Below, one piece after another: positions 40,844-49,434 of a stretch of 64,000 nucleotides of DNA (position 1 is its first letter; each line of letters begins with the position of its first letter). Source of the stretch: Pseudomonas protegens CHA0 (GTDB lineage Bacteria > Pseudomonadota > Gammaproteobacteria > Pseudomonadales > Pseudomonadaceae); the NCBI RefSeq assembly GCF_000397205.1, contig NC_021237.1, forward strand, positions 1,551,001 to 1,615,000, read 5' to 3'. The notes under the pieces were generated by a model, which was not told the DNA's origin, ran no database searches, and saw only the letters and a program-made list of their open reading frames with translations. The position numbers were made by a program, and so were the translations under genes.

Positions 40844-41182
40844 ATGTCCGGATGGTATGAGTTGAAGAAAAGCAGCAACGGCCAGTTTCGCTTCGTGCTC
40901 AAGGCGGCCAATGCCGAGGTCATTCTCAGCAGCGAGCAGTACACCACCCGCGCCGCAGCCGAGAACGGCATCGCCTCGGTGCAGGCCAACAGTCCCCTGG
41001 AAGAGCGCTACGAGCGCAAGAGCGCCAAGGATGGCAAACCCTATTTCACCCTCAAGGCGGCCAACCACCAGATCATCGGCAACAGTGAAACCTATTCCTC
41101 GGAAGCGGCCCGGGAAAAGGGCATCGCCAGCGTCAAGGCCAACGGCCCCAGCCACAACATCAAGGACCTGACGTCCGTTTAG
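40844..41182 (+). CDS. yegP: YegP family protein (DUF1508 repeat protein)
   Basis: A protein of 112 aa made of two tandem DUF1508 repeats, each about 50 residues (FRFVLKAANAEVILSSEQY and YFTLKAANHQIIGNSETY). The fold is known from structural genomics and has no assigned biochemical activity. It is a single gene with CAGGAGCT upstream and a strong terminator after it. Confidence 0.9.
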   Translation: MSGWYELKKSSNGQFRFVLKAANAEVILSSEQYTTRAAAENGIASVQANSPLEERYERKSAKDGKPYFTLKAANHQIIGNSETYSSEAAREKGIASVKANGPSHNIKDLTSV

Positions 41183-41213
41183 GCCCGGCTCCACACACCC
41201 TCGACAGCACCAG

Positions 41214-41241
41214 GCCCGAACCCAAGCAGCGTTCGGGCTTT
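41214..41241 (+). terminator. Rho-independent terminator after yegP
   Basis: The stem GCCCGAAC / GTTCGGGC (41214-41221 and 41231-41238) with a 9-nt loop is followed by a short T-containing run. The remaining gap to 41454 has no gene that I can support. Confidence 0.75.
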
Positions 41242-41454
41242 GTGCTGCCAGCGGGTTTTCACAAGCACCTGGCATTTGCCTGGAGGCCGGGCGAGGGCAG
41301 CGTATTGTGATCTGGCAGGCCGCCAGCCGATTGGCGGCGGAGTTATGGCGCAATGCCATCATTTGCCTTATCCTCCGCGCCCGTCACCGGGCGCTCGGCA
41401 GGCCTGGCACTCTGGTTGACGTTATCAATCATTGTCCAAGGGATCTGCGACCTC

Positions 41455-42099
41455 ATGATTCGCCCTCTCGTATTACTCGCCGCGCTGCTGGCGTTGAGCG
41501 GTTGCTACAGCCTGTCTTCCACGAAAGTTGCCGAGAGCATGCGCCCCGACTCGCAGTCGGGGGTGGCCTATGTGGTGGGGGTGGTCGGCATCTGGCCGAA
41601 GGCGGTGCACACCGCCAACGAACAAATGCTGCTGATTCGCCCGCGCGGCGGTGACGGGTTCGCCTCGGCGCGCTTGTACAACCAGATCTACGGCCGCACG
41701 CCACGGGATGTGCGCGAGACCTGGCACGGCATCGGCAGCCTGTTCGTGATGCCGCTCAAACCCGGGCGCTACGAGATCTACAACCTGCATTTCGACCGCG
41801 GCAACGTCACCGCCTGGAGCCGCGAAGACTTCTCCATCCCGTTGGAACTGGAAGCCGGCAAGGCTTATTACCTGGGTGATTTTCGCGCCGGCTGCCTGTC
41901 GGCGTCGGGGGCCAAGTGCGTGTTTCTGCACAGCGACCACCTGGAGCGCGACGCCGCCCTGGTGCGCGCCAAATACCCGCAGGTGCCGGACCTGCAACGG
42001 GTCGATCTGGAGAAGATGGAGGAGGTCACGTCGTTGATCGTCAGGGAGCAGGGGCCCAAGGCGTCGATGCTCAAGGCCATGCTGTCGGGGGATCTGTAA
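41455..42099 (+). CDS. Putative lipoprotein, first of a pair
   Basis: A protein of 214 aa from the ATG at 41455. A lipobox LALSGC is at residues 12-17 (MIRPLVLLAALLALSGCYSL). The mature part has beta-rich segments (RYEIYNLHFDRGNVTAWSRE, KAYYLGDFRAGCL) like the DUF2846/carboxypeptidase-like fold seen in bacterial lipoproteins, but I cannot assign a family with certainty. Anchored in the cell envelope. It overlaps the next lipoprotein gene by one base (TAATG). Confidence 0.75.
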   Translation: MIRPLVLLAALLALSGCYSLSSTKVAESMRPDSQSGVAYVVGVVGIWPKAVHTANEQMLLIRPRGGDGFASARLYNQIYGRTPRDVRETWHGIGSLFVMPLKPGRYEIYNLHFDRGNVTAWSREDFSIPLELEAGKAYYLGDFRAGCLSASGAKCVFLHSDHLERDAALVRAKYPQVPDLQRVDLEKMEEVTSLIVREQGPKASMLKAMLSGDL

Positions 42100-42632
42100 T
42101 GCGTAGTCAATTGTGGTTTTTGATGGTGCTGATGCTGGGGCTTGGCGGTTGCCAGACCAGCCACAGTCTCAAGCCGGCCGAGGTGGATTATCAGCAGCGG
42201 CTACCGGCGATCAGCGTCAGTGTGATGGGGGCCATCCCTGCCGGCCTGATCCGTGACGAACTGCGTCGTCGCGGCACCTTCGAGCAGGTGCAGCCGGGGT
42301 TCAGTGCCGATGGCTACAACGTGATCGTGATGGCCAACAGTGATTACTTTGGCTGGCAGAACATTCCCATGGGGCTGCTCAGTGCCATGACCTTGTTTAT
42401 CGTACCGGGCCGGACCACTTGGGACAGCCAGGTGATGTTCCATGTCAGCCGCGGTGACCAGGAGGTGGCCAAGTATCGGGTCAGCAACCAGACCCGCTCC
42501 TGGCGTGGTTGGGCCAACACTGATGGCGGCCAATACCAGCATGTGCGGCGCATCACCGACGACTTCATTGCGCAGATGCTGCAGGACCCGCAGTTCAAGG
42601 CCCAAGCCCCGGTGGCGCTGGACAGTCACTGA
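42099..42632 (+). CDS. Putative lipoprotein, second of a pair
   Basis: A protein of 177 aa. The lipobox LGLGGCQ is near residue 18 (MRSQLWFLMVLMLGLGGCQT). The rest contains AISVSVMGAIPAGLIRDELR and a predicted membrane-prone stretch (MGLLSAMTLFIVPG). I do not recognise a named family. Translational coupling to the preceding lipoprotein gene suggests that the two function together in the envelope. Confidence 0.72.
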   Translation: MRSQLWFLMVLMLGLGGCQTSHSLKPAEVDYQQRLPAISVSVMGAIPAGLIRDELRRRGTFEQVQPGFSADGYNVIVMANSDYFGWQNIPMGLLSAMTLFIVPGRTTWDSQVMFHVSRGDQEVAKYRVSNQTRSWRGWANTDGGQYQHVRRITDDFIAQMLQDPQFKAQAPVALDSH

Positions 42633-42659
42633 ACCACGCGTGATCGCGGCCCATGCCAA

Positions 42660-42693
42660 AGCCCGGACGGTGTCAGCCGTCCGGGCTTTTTTT
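42660..42693. terminator. Strong bidirectional terminator
   Basis: A perfect 11-bp stem AGCCCGGACGG / CCGTCCGGGCT around TGTCAG, followed by a run of T on the forward strand. It lies between the second lipoprotein gene and the convergent DapA-like gene. Confidence 0.85.
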
Positions 42694-42700
42694 CAGGAAA

Positions 42701-43588
42701 TCAACCCAGGCTCTGCAGCAGCGTCTGCAACTGTTGGCGACCGCCCTCGTTCAGTGCGAATACCGGCTTGCGAGGCTCCCCGGTGGGCAGCCCGGCGAGC
42801 TCCAGCCCGGCCTTGACCGTGGCCGGCAAACCGCCCTTGAGGATGAAGTCCAGCAGCGGCAACTGGCGGTAGAACAGCGCCCGGGCGCGAGCCAGGTCGT
42901 TGCTCAGCACGGCCTGATAGAGGTCGAGATTGAGCTGCGGGATCAGGTTCGCCGCCGCTGTGCACCAGCCACTGGCACCGGCAGCGAAAGCTTCCAGGGC
43001 CAGCGGGTTGCAGCCGTTGTAGAACGGCACCTGGCCTTCGCCCAGCAGTTGCAACTTGTGCATGCGCTGGATATCGCCGGTGCTTTCCTTGACCAGGGTG
43101 ACGTTTTCCACGGCGTGGAAGATCTTCAGGATCAGTTCCACCGACATGTCGGTGCCGCTGGTGGCCGGGTTGTTGTAGAGCATGATCGGCACGCCGATGC
43201 TGGCGCCGATGGCCTGGTAGTGAGCGAGGATCTCGGCTTCGCTGAGCTTCCAGTAGGAGGCGGGCAGCACCATCACCACGTCGGCGCCCTTGGCTTCGGC
43301 AAAACGCGCGCGGCGGATGGCCTTGGCGGTGGTCAGGTCGGAGACGCTGACGATGGTCGGCACGCGCTTGGCCACGTGGCGGATGCTGAACTCGCTGACC
43401 TGGTCCCATTCGGCGTCGCTCAGGTAGGCGCCTTCGCCGGTGCTGCCCAGGGGGGCGATGGCGTGGACGCCCGCGTCGATCATGCGGTCGATGGAACGCC
43501 CGAGGGCGTCCAGGTCCAGGCCTTCGCCGTTGGGGCCGAAGGGGGTGACGGTGTAGCCGATGATGCCGTGGATCTGGGTAGTAGGCAT
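42701..43588 (-). CDS. Dihydrodipicolinate synthase-family aldolase/lyase
   Basis: A protein of 295 aa from the ATG at 43588. The DapA/NAL barrel is visible: LGSTGEGAYL binding loop, Tyr138 in IMLYNNPATSG and Schiff-base Lys167 in VTLVKESTGD. It probably cleaves or condenses a 2-oxo acid; it is not necessarily lysine biosynthesis, since it is adjacent to a class II aldolase gene and a regulator. The gene lies 31 bp downstream of the aldolase gene on the same strand. Confidence 0.85.
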   Translation of the reverse strand: MPTTQIHGIIGYTVTPFGPNGEGLDLDALGRSIDRMIDAGVHAIAPLGSTGEGAYLSDAEWDQVSEFSIRHVAKRVPTIVSVSDLTTAKAIRRARFAEAKGADVVMVLPASYWKLSEAEILAHYQAIGASIGVPIMLYNNPATSGTDMSVELILKIFHAVENVTLVKESTGDIQRMHKLQLLGEGQVPFYNGCNPLALEAFAAGASGWCTAAANLIPQLNLDLYQAVLSNDLARARALFYRQLPLLDFILKGGLPATVKAGLELAGLPTGEPRKPVFALNEGGRQQLQTLLQSLG

Positions 43589-43619
43589 GGTGCAACTCCT
43601 GCAAGGCATAAGGGGTGGA

Positions 43620-44402
43620 TCAGTTCAGGCAGTCGGCGTGTTTTTTCAGGTTTTGCCGAGCGTAGTAGTTGAAGGCGGCGCTGTGGCGCTTGGGCTTGGA
43701 AATCCAGTCGTGGGCTTCGCGGCCCAGCTCCGGGAGGATCGGCTTGATGGTGCCGGCGGCCATGGCCAGCAGTTGCAGCTTGGCCGCACGCTCGATCAGT
43801 TGAGCGATCACGCAGGCTTCCTCGATGCTCGCGCCGGTGGACAGCTGGCCGTGGTGGGAAAGCAGGATCGCGCGCTTGTCGCCCAGGGCGGCGGAGATGA
43901 TTTCGCCTTCTTCGTTGCCCACTGGCACCCCCGGCCAGGCTTCGAGAAAGGCGCAGTCCTCGTACAGTGGACAGAGGTCCATGTGCGACACCGCAAGCGG
44001 CACTTCGATCATCGACAGCGCGGCGACGTGGGTCGGGTGGGTGTGGATGATGCAGTTCACGTCCGGCCGGGCGCGGTATACCCAGCTGTGGAAGCGGTTG
44101 GCCGGGTTGGGCATGCCGTGGCCTTCGAGGACCTCCAGGTCTTCGTTGACCAGCAGCAGGTTGCTGGCGCTGATTTCATCGAAGCCCAGGCCCAGTTGCT
44201 GGGTGTAGTAGGTGCCCGGTTGCGGGCCGCGGGCGGTGATCTGCCCGGCGAGGCCCGAGTCGTGGCCGTTCTCGAACAGAATGCGGCAGGTCAGGGCCAG
44301 CTTTTGTCGGTCGGTCCACGTATTATCCGCCAGGGTATTTTGCATCTGGGTCAGGGCTTGCTTGACCAGTTGGTCTTTGGGCAATGCTAATGTCTTGGCC
44401 AT
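43620..44402 (-). CDS. Class II aldolase/adducin family protein
   Basis: A protein of 260 aa started at the ATG at 44402 (MAKTLALPKD), with AAAGGA upstream. GHDSGLAGQITARG, the zinc histidines in IIHTHPTHVAALS and ILLSHHGQLSTG define the family. The motif set resembles bacterial members acting on non-phosphorylated substrates. With the DapA-like gene it forms a two-gene operon facing the XRE-cupin regulator gene. Confidence 0.83.
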   Translation of the reverse strand: MAKTLALPKDQLVKQALTQMQNTLADNTWTDRQKLALTCRILFENGHDSGLAGQITARGPQPGTYYTQQLGLGFDEISASNLLLVNEDLEVLEGHGMPNPANRFHSWVYRARPDVNCIIHTHPTHVAALSMIEVPLAVSHMDLCPLYEDCAFLEAWPGVPVGNEEGEIISAALGDKRAILLSHHGQLSTGASIEEACVIAQLIERAAKLQLLAMAAGTIKPILPELGREAHDWISKPKRHSAAFNYYARQNLKKHADCLN

Positions 44403-44563
44403 GTCGAAGGTCCTTTGAGAAGTGCAATGGACGTCGGATCTGCGCTTCACCTGCTGCTTGCGACGGCGCTTGGTGAATTGCGATGACACTTAAGAGGCTA
44501 TATGACACTTTGTGTCATTGGCAAGCGCCAATCGTTGTTTTCTAGATGGATTAACCGCTCTAC

Positions 44564-45106
44564 ATGTCTATCCGTTTGAAATTACTGAGAAAAAAACTGG
44601 GCGTGACCCTGGAAGCCCTGGCCGAGAAATCCGGGATGACCAAGAGCTATCTGTCGAAAGTCGAGCGCGGGCTGAACACGCCGTCGATCGCTGCCGCGTT
44701 GAAGCTGGCCAAGGCGCTGAACGTCAAGGTCGAGGAACTGTTCGCCGAGGACAGCATCAGCCTCGACAGCTACAGCCTGGTGCGCAGCGACCAGCGCCAG
44801 TCACTGGCGGCCAATGGGCAGGTCCCGGGTTATGCGGTGCTGGCCCATCAGGTCAGCGAGCGCAACCTGCTGCCGTTCATCATCTACCCGGCCCGGGAAT
44901 TCAGTGACAAGACCTTCAAGGAACACCTGGGGGAGGAGTTCCTGTTCGTCCACGAAGGCCAGGTGGAAGTGGATTTCATGAACGAGCGGGTGATTCTCAA
45001 CCGTGGCGATGCACTGCACTTCAATGCGCAGAAACCCCACCGCATCCGTTCCGTGGGGGACGAGCAGGCGCAGTTGCTGGTGGTGGTGCACAGCAGCGAG
45101 GACTGA
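44564..45106 (+). CDS. XRE-family regulator with C-terminal cupin domain
   Basis: A protein of 180 aa. The helix-turn-helix at about residues 6-60 (VTLEALAEKSGMTKSYLSKV) is followed by a cupin (LGEEFLFVHEGQVEVDFMNE, NRGDALHFNAQKPHRIR). This PuuR/HipB-cupin type commonly controls neighbouring catabolic genes in response to a small ligand. It is divergent from the class II aldolase/DapA-like operon, which is the obvious target. Confidence 0.88.
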   Translation: MSIRLKLLRKKLGVTLEALAEKSGMTKSYLSKVERGLNTPSIAAALKLAKALNVKVEELFAEDSISLDSYSLVRSDQRQSLAANGQVPGYAVLAHQVSERNLLPFIIYPAREFSDKTFKEHLGEEFLFVHEGQVEVDFMNERVILNRGDALHFNAQKPHRIRSVGDEQAQLLVVVHSSED

Positions 45107-45122
45107 AGGCGTTCAGCACCGC

Positions 45123-45202
45123 CAGGAGCCGGCTGGTTGGCGAATGGGCACCAAGACATGCATCGCCCTGGCGGACGTCTTCGCTGGCAAGCCAGCTCCT
45201 AC
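45123..45202. repeat. Divergent inverted REP pair
   Basis: A degenerate forward copy (45123-45145, CAGGAGCCGGCTGGTTGG) and a good reverse copy (45180-45202) fill the space between the convergent regulator and DUF4917 genes. Confidence 0.75.
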
Positions 45203-45215
45203 AGGGCGGGAGTGC

Positions 45216-46244
45216 TCAGCGCTCCACGGGCACCGACAGGGCCGGGTTGCCCAGGGCGTGGGTCTTGGAGTCGAAGAAACGCAGACTCAGGTCCAGGCCT
45301 TCGAACAGCTTGGCGTAGTGGCGTTTCTGGTGCTGGATGAACGCCGCGCTGCGCGGGTAGATGGAGATCGCCAGGGTCTGGGTCGCCGACTGGCGGATCG
45401 CCTGGACCAGGTGGCTGTCCTGGGGCCCCAGGTTGTGGCCGAAGATGCACAGCGCGCCGCTGTGATCCAGCAACTGCTGGTAGCAGAACGACAGGTAATC
45501 CGAGCTGCGGATGGTCTTGAGCTTGTCCGCCAGCGGCCCCTCGCTGACGAACAGCGGCACGTCGTCCAGGGTCTTGAGGGTGTTGTTGATGGCGAAGCTG
45601 CCCAGCAGGGTGCCTTCGGTGGAGGTCAGCTTGCGCGCGCTGCCGTCCAGGTTGCGCACCAGGTGCAGGCCGCCATGCAGGTAGAGAATGCGGGTCGGGG
45701 CGCTAGGGGCGCTGCCCAGTTCGAAGGCCGGATCGGCACCGTGGAACAGGTCGTCGATGCCTTGGCTGTCCTGTTGCACGGCCCAGTAGTTGAGCAGGTC
45801 ATAGTTGCTGGTGAACACCGTGGGATAGCGCCGCAGTTCCTGGTTGATCGCCGCCAGGCTCTGCTCCTGGACCAGGCGCCAGGGAATGTGCACCGCGTGC
45901 ACGGTGTTGATCAGCGCTTCCTTGATGGCGTAGTAGCGATTGCGCGGCGCCGCCGAGCTGACTGCCAGGGCCTTGTTGACTCGGCTGGTGGTTTTCAGGG
46001 CGCCCAGTACCTGCTCGAAACTGCGGGTCTGCAGGGCCTCGAATACGCTGAGCTCGGACTGGCTGAGGGGTTTTTCTTCCACTGTGCGAGCGTTTTCGAA
46101 CAGTGAGTCGTAGGCAAAGTCTTCCCACACGGCACGGCTGGCGCCGTTGCCGATCAGCAGGCCACTGAACGGTGTGCTGGCACCCAGGGCGTTCCAGTCT
46201 TCAAGTTCGGCATCAAATTCCTGGAAATCCATCATCGCGGTCAT
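45216..46244 (-). CDS. DUF4917 family protein with SIR2-like motifs
   Basis: A protein of 342 aa from the ATG at 46244 (MTAMMDFQEFDAELEDWNAL); longer starts exist upstream. LLIGNGASRAVW (Gly32-Asn33-Gly-Ala-Ser36), TVFTSNYDLLNYWA and ILYLHGGLHL have the order and spacing of the GxGxS, TxNYD and LHG motifs of SIR2-like NAD-binding/NADase domains. I recall the family as DUF4917, without assigned function. A SIR2-like fold is inferred from these motifs. It is a single gene between REP elements with no effector or transmembrane segment. Confidence 0.7.
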   Translation of the reverse strand: MTAMMDFQEFDAELEDWNALGASTPFSGLLIGNGASRAVWEDFAYDSLFENARTVEEKPLSQSELSVFEALQTRSFEQVLGALKTTSRVNKALAVSSAAPRNRYYAIKEALINTVHAVHIPWRLVQEQSLAAINQELRRYPTVFTSNYDLLNYWAVQQDSQGIDDLFHGADPAFELGSAPSAPTRILYLHGGLHLVRNLDGSARKLTSTEGTLLGSFAINNTLKTLDDVPLFVSEGPLADKLKTIRSSDYLSFCYQQLLDHSGALCIFGHNLGPQDSHLVQAIRQSATQTLAISIYPRSAAFIQHQKRHYAKLFEGLDLSLRFFDSKTHALGNPALSVPVER

Positions 46245-46393
46245 CGGTCTCAAGGCTGGAGGTATTTCGGCTGGCGACTTTATCACGACCGACCCTTGAG
46301 CCAGATCAACAACGCCGGTGACCGATCGGTCGATCCTGTTTGGCAAACATTGCATCGACACCGTGAAATCGGCATTCGCCGGGAGACCTTCTG

Positions 46394-47542
46394 ATGAGCA
46401 GCACCTTTTTCATTCCAGCCGTGAACATCATGGGCATCGGCTGTCTCGACGAGGCCATGAGCGCCATCCGCAACTATGGATTTCGCAAGGCGCTGATCGT
46501 CACTGACACGGGCCTGGCCAAGGCTGGCGTGGCCAGCATGGTGGCCGAGAAGCTGGCCATGCAGGACATCGATTCGGTGATCTTCGACGGTGCCAAGCCC
46601 AACCCCAGCATTGCCAACGTCGAGCAGGGCCTGGCGCAATTGCAGCAGGCACAGTGCGATTTCGTCATCTCCCTGGGCGGCGGATCGCCCCATGACTGCG
46701 CCAAGGGCATTGCCCTGTGTGCCACCAATGGCGGGCAGATCCGCGATTACGAAGGCGTCGACCAGTCGGCCAAGCCGCAACTGCCCTTGATCGCCATCAA
46801 CACCACCGCCGGCACTGCCAGCGAAATGACCCGTTTCTGCATCATCACCGACGAATCGCGCCACGTGAAAATGGCCATCGTCGACCGCAACGTCACGCCG
46901 TTGCTGTCGGTGAACGATCCGGCACTGATGGTGGCGATGCCCAAGGGCCTGACCGCCGCCACCGGCATGGATGCCCTGACCCACGCGGTGGAAGCCTATG
47001 TGTCCACCGCGGCCAACCCCATTACCGACGCCTGCGCCCTGAAGGCCGTGGAAATGATCAGCGCCAACCTGCGCCAGGCGGTGCACGACGGCAACGATCT
47101 GCTGGCACGGGAGAACATGGCCTATGCGCAGTTCCTCGCCGGCATGGCATTCAACAATGCGTCCCTGGGTTTCGTGCACGCCATGGCCCACCAGCTGGGC
47201 GGCTTCTACGACCTGCCCCATGGCGTGTGCAACGCGGTGCTGTTGCCCCATGTGCAGAGCTTCAACGCCACGGTATGCGCCCAGCGCCTGACCGATGTGG
47301 CCCACGCGCTGGGAGCGGACATTCGCGGTTTCAGCCCGGAAGAGGGCGCCCAGGCGGCCATCGCGGCGATCCGCACCCTGGCCCGTGATGTGGAGATTCC
47401 CGCCGGTTTGCGCGAGTTGGGCGCCAAGTTGCAGGACATTCCGCTATTGGCGGCCAATGCCCTCAAGGATGCCTGCGGCCTGACCAACCCGCGTCCGGCG
47501 GATCAGCGGCAGATCGAGGAGATTTTCCGCAACGCGTTCTGA
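46394..47542 (+). CDS. Iron-containing alcohol dehydrogenase (YiaY/FucO-like)
   Basis: A protein of 382 aa. [14 protein letters not shown] binds the nucleotide. The [15 protein letters not shown] block and the metal histidines in [20 protein letters not shown] and [10 protein letters not shown] are diagnostic of group III Fe-dependent alcohol dehydrogenases. It interconverts an alcohol and an aldehyde with NAD(H) in the cytoplasm. The length is normal. It is a single transcription unit followed by a compact hairpin at 47551-47578. Confidence 0.92.
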   Translation: MSSTFFIPAVNIMGIGCLDEAMSAIRNYGFRKALIVTDTGLAKAGVASMVAEKLAMQDIDSVIFDGAKPNPSIANVEQGLAQLQQAQCDFVISLGGGSPHDCAKGIALCATNGGQIRDYEGVDQSAKPQLPLIAINTTAGTASEMTRFCIITDESRHVKMAIVDRNVTPLLSVNDPALMVAMPKGLTAATGMDALTHAVEAYVSTAANPITDACALKAVEMISANLRQAVHDGNDLLARENMAYAQFLAGMAFNNASLGFVHAMAHQLGGFYDLPHGVCNAVLLPHVQSFNATVCAQRLTDVAHALGADIRGFSPEEGAQAAIAAIRTLARDVEIPAGLRELGAKLQDIPLLAANALKDACGLTNPRPADQRQIEEIFRNAF

Positions 47543-47550
47543 GGGACGGG

Positions 47551-47578
47551 ACCCTTCGCTGGCAAGCCAGCGAAGGGT
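47551..47578. terminator. Compact REP-derived hairpin, possible terminator
   Basis: The two arms ACCCTTCGCTGGC and GCCAGCGAAGGGT are perfectly complementary over 13 bp around AA. The arms are the REP core folded on itself. It lies 8 bp after the alcohol dehydrogenase stop codon, without a T-run. Confidence 0.6.
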
Positions 47579-47700
47579 TCATCCGCGCGCCCGGCACCAC
47601 AGACTCCCGAGCAACTGCTCCCGGCGTTGAAAGCGCCCGCGCCGCGGAGGATAGTGCGACCTGAAATGGCGCTCTATCCGCCTGTCACAAGGAGTCGTGA

Positions 47701-48438
47701 ATGATCCGTTGCTCTTCCCTGGCCCCGCTTCTGGGCAGCCTGGCCCTGCTGGCCGGTGCCACATCCGCCGCCGCCCAGTGCCTGCCGCCGCCACGCAATG
47801 CCGAAGTCCCGGGCTTTTCCCTGTGCAAGGACTGGCCGGCCTTTGCCGACCAGAGCATCAGCCTGCTGTCCGAGCAGGTTCCGGACCCCAGCGACACCGG
47901 CACCGATGACGGCACCTACAACCTGCAACTGGCAGTGCTGGACCGCAGCAGCGGACAGGCCCTGGCCAGCTATGAGCAGCCTGCCGCCTTTGTCTCCGAC
48001 GCCTTTCGCCTGGAGAGCGTGAAGCTCGATACCGGGCGCTTCCAACTGACGCCTCAGGTTCGAGCGTTCGGGGTCCGGGCCGCGTTCGAGGGTTCATCCA
48101 GGGTCAACCCGTTCAATCAGACCTGGCTCAGCCTCTACGTGCGCGAGGGCAGTACCCTGCGCCCGGTGCTGGAGAAGTTCGTGGCCCATTCCTACAACGG
48201 CGAATGGGATGGCCAGTGCGCCGGCGAGGGCACTAAAACCACGCGCACCCTGGATATCGCCAAGACCCGCAGCCACGGTTACGCCGACCTGATCGTGCGT
48301 TCGGTCAGCGTCAGTACCCAGAGCAAAAAAGTCGGGGAACAATGCCAGTCCACCTCCGTGGCCGCCAAACCGGTGGTCAGCACCCTGCACTACGATGGCC
48401 AACGCTACGTCCTGCCCAATGGCTTCAGTGGCATCTGA
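47701..48438 (+). CDS. Secreted protein of unknown function, paralogue 1
   Basis: A protein of 245 aa with a Sec signal peptide (LLGSLALLAGATSAAAQC). The mature protein starts with a cysteine-containing segment ending in SLCKDWPAF and contains LDTGRFQLTPQVRAFGVRAAF. It ends LHYDGQRYVLPNGFSG. I do not recognise the family. The following gene encodes a clear paralogue with the same landmarks, so the pair arose by tandem duplication. It is probably a periplasmic or secreted beta-rich protein with two or more disulfides. Confidence 0.75.
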   Translation: MIRCSSLAPLLGSLALLAGATSAAAQCLPPPRNAEVPGFSLCKDWPAFADQSISLLSEQVPDPSDTGTDDGTYNLQLAVLDRSSGQALASYEQPAAFVSDAFRLESVKLDTGRFQLTPQVRAFGVRAAFEGSSRVNPFNQTWLSLYVREGSTLRPVLEKFVAHSYNGEWDGQCAGEGTKTTRTLDIAKTRSHGYADLIVRSVSVSTQSKKVGEQCQSTSVAAKPVVSTLHYDGQRYVLPNGFSGI

Positions 48439-48463
48439 TACCGGCGATTGATAAGGAAGCTTG

Positions 48464-49195
48464 ATGAACCTGCTTGAACAATCGACCCGTGGGCTGGTGC
48501 TGTGCGCGTTGCTGGGCGTGGCGACGATGGCGCTGGCCGAGTGCGACAACAGCCCCAATTCCCCGGGAGAACTCCACGTCTGCAAACCCTGGCCGGCGGA
48601 AGACGGCATCAACATCGGGGTTCGAGCAACGCCGGTGCAAGGGGCCGAAAACGCCAAGGTACCTCGCTACAACCTGGATGTGGCGCTGCTGCTCGACGAC
48701 AGCGGCTGGGCCGTGGCCAGCTACAACAAGGACCTGGCCCGGCGTTCCGATGGCTTGGCCTTGCAGGGGTTGCAGATCGATACCGGGCGTTACCAGTTGA
48801 GCGAGGAGGAGCGGGCCTTTGGCCTGCGGGCCACCTACCGCCGCGCCTCAAGCACCCACCCCCATGAGAAAACCGTGCTGACCCTGTTCGTGCGTGATGG
48901 CAAGGGCCTTCCGCCTAGGCTCGAAGGGCTGGTGGTGGATGAGCGCCGCGCTGAGCTCGGCCGGGGCGGTGAGTGTGTCGGGCGCAGCCGGACCCTGCAC
49001 CGGACCCTGGAACTGGGCAACGGCCAGCGCAACGGCCATGCCGACCTGCTGGTGCGTACGCGAATCGTCGACACCGAGCATTTCAAGGGGCCGGCCGGTT
49101 GCGAGAGCCGCGACCTGGCGCCCAGGGACAGCCGTGTCACCTTGCACTACGACGGCCAGCGCTACCCCTTGCCGAAAACCTTGACGGGAGCGTGA
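48464..49195 (+). CDS. Secreted protein of unknown function, paralogue 2
   Basis: A protein of 243 aa from the ATG at 48464 with AAGGAAG upstream. The signal peptide (LCALLGVATMALAEC) is followed by HVCKPWPAED, then IDTGRYQLSEEERAFGLRAT, and it ends VTLHYDGQRYPLPKTL. These match the landmarks of the preceding gene at moderate identity, with conserved cysteines near the start and in GECVGRSR/GQCAGEG. Function unknown. It is probably co-transcribed with its paralogue (25-bp gap). Confidence 0.75.
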   Translation: MNLLEQSTRGLVLCALLGVATMALAECDNSPNSPGELHVCKPWPAEDGINIGVRATPVQGAENAKVPRYNLDVALLLDDSGWAVASYNKDLARRSDGLALQGLQIDTGRYQLSEEERAFGLRATYRRASSTHPHEKTVLTLFVRDGKGLPPRLEGLVVDERRAELGRGGECVGRSRTLHRTLELGNGQRNGHADLLVRTRIVDTEHFKGPAGCESRDLAPRDSRVTLHYDGQRYPLPKTLTGA

Positions 49196-49198
49196 ACC

Positions 49199-49309
49199 AT
49201 GCACAAGGGGCTCAACCACCTGAGCCTGGCCGTCAGCGATCTGGCCTCGCGATTGCTGGCCTGGCGCGATCATCCTTACCCGGGAATGCGCTTTTACTCC
49301 GCCGATTGA
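49199..49309 (+). pseudogene. Internally deleted glyoxalase/VOC-family gene remnant
   Basis: A 36-codon frame starts MHKGLNHLSLAVSDLA, the first strand of a fosfomycin-resistance/glyoxalase-type VOC protein. It continues directly with SRLLAWRDHPYPGMRFYSAD, which looks like the last 20 residues of the same family. About 90-100 codons in the middle are missing, with the frame kept. It is presumably non-functional. It lies 3 bp after the secreted paralogue gene. Confidence 0.6.
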
Positions 49310-49434
49310 GAGACTGTTCCACAGGGGCAGCTGACGAAAGCGGCTGGTGGCAAGGTGCCTTGATCGTGCAGAATCCGCCACATTCCCCCTGTGCCTGGCG
49401 TTTTTGTCAGGCGCATCGTCCTGGAGTCTTGCTG

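Noticed and set aside
49199..49309. A functional small glyoxalase or fosfomycin-resistance gene
   Set aside because: Only the two ends of the family remain; the metal-binding middle is absent.
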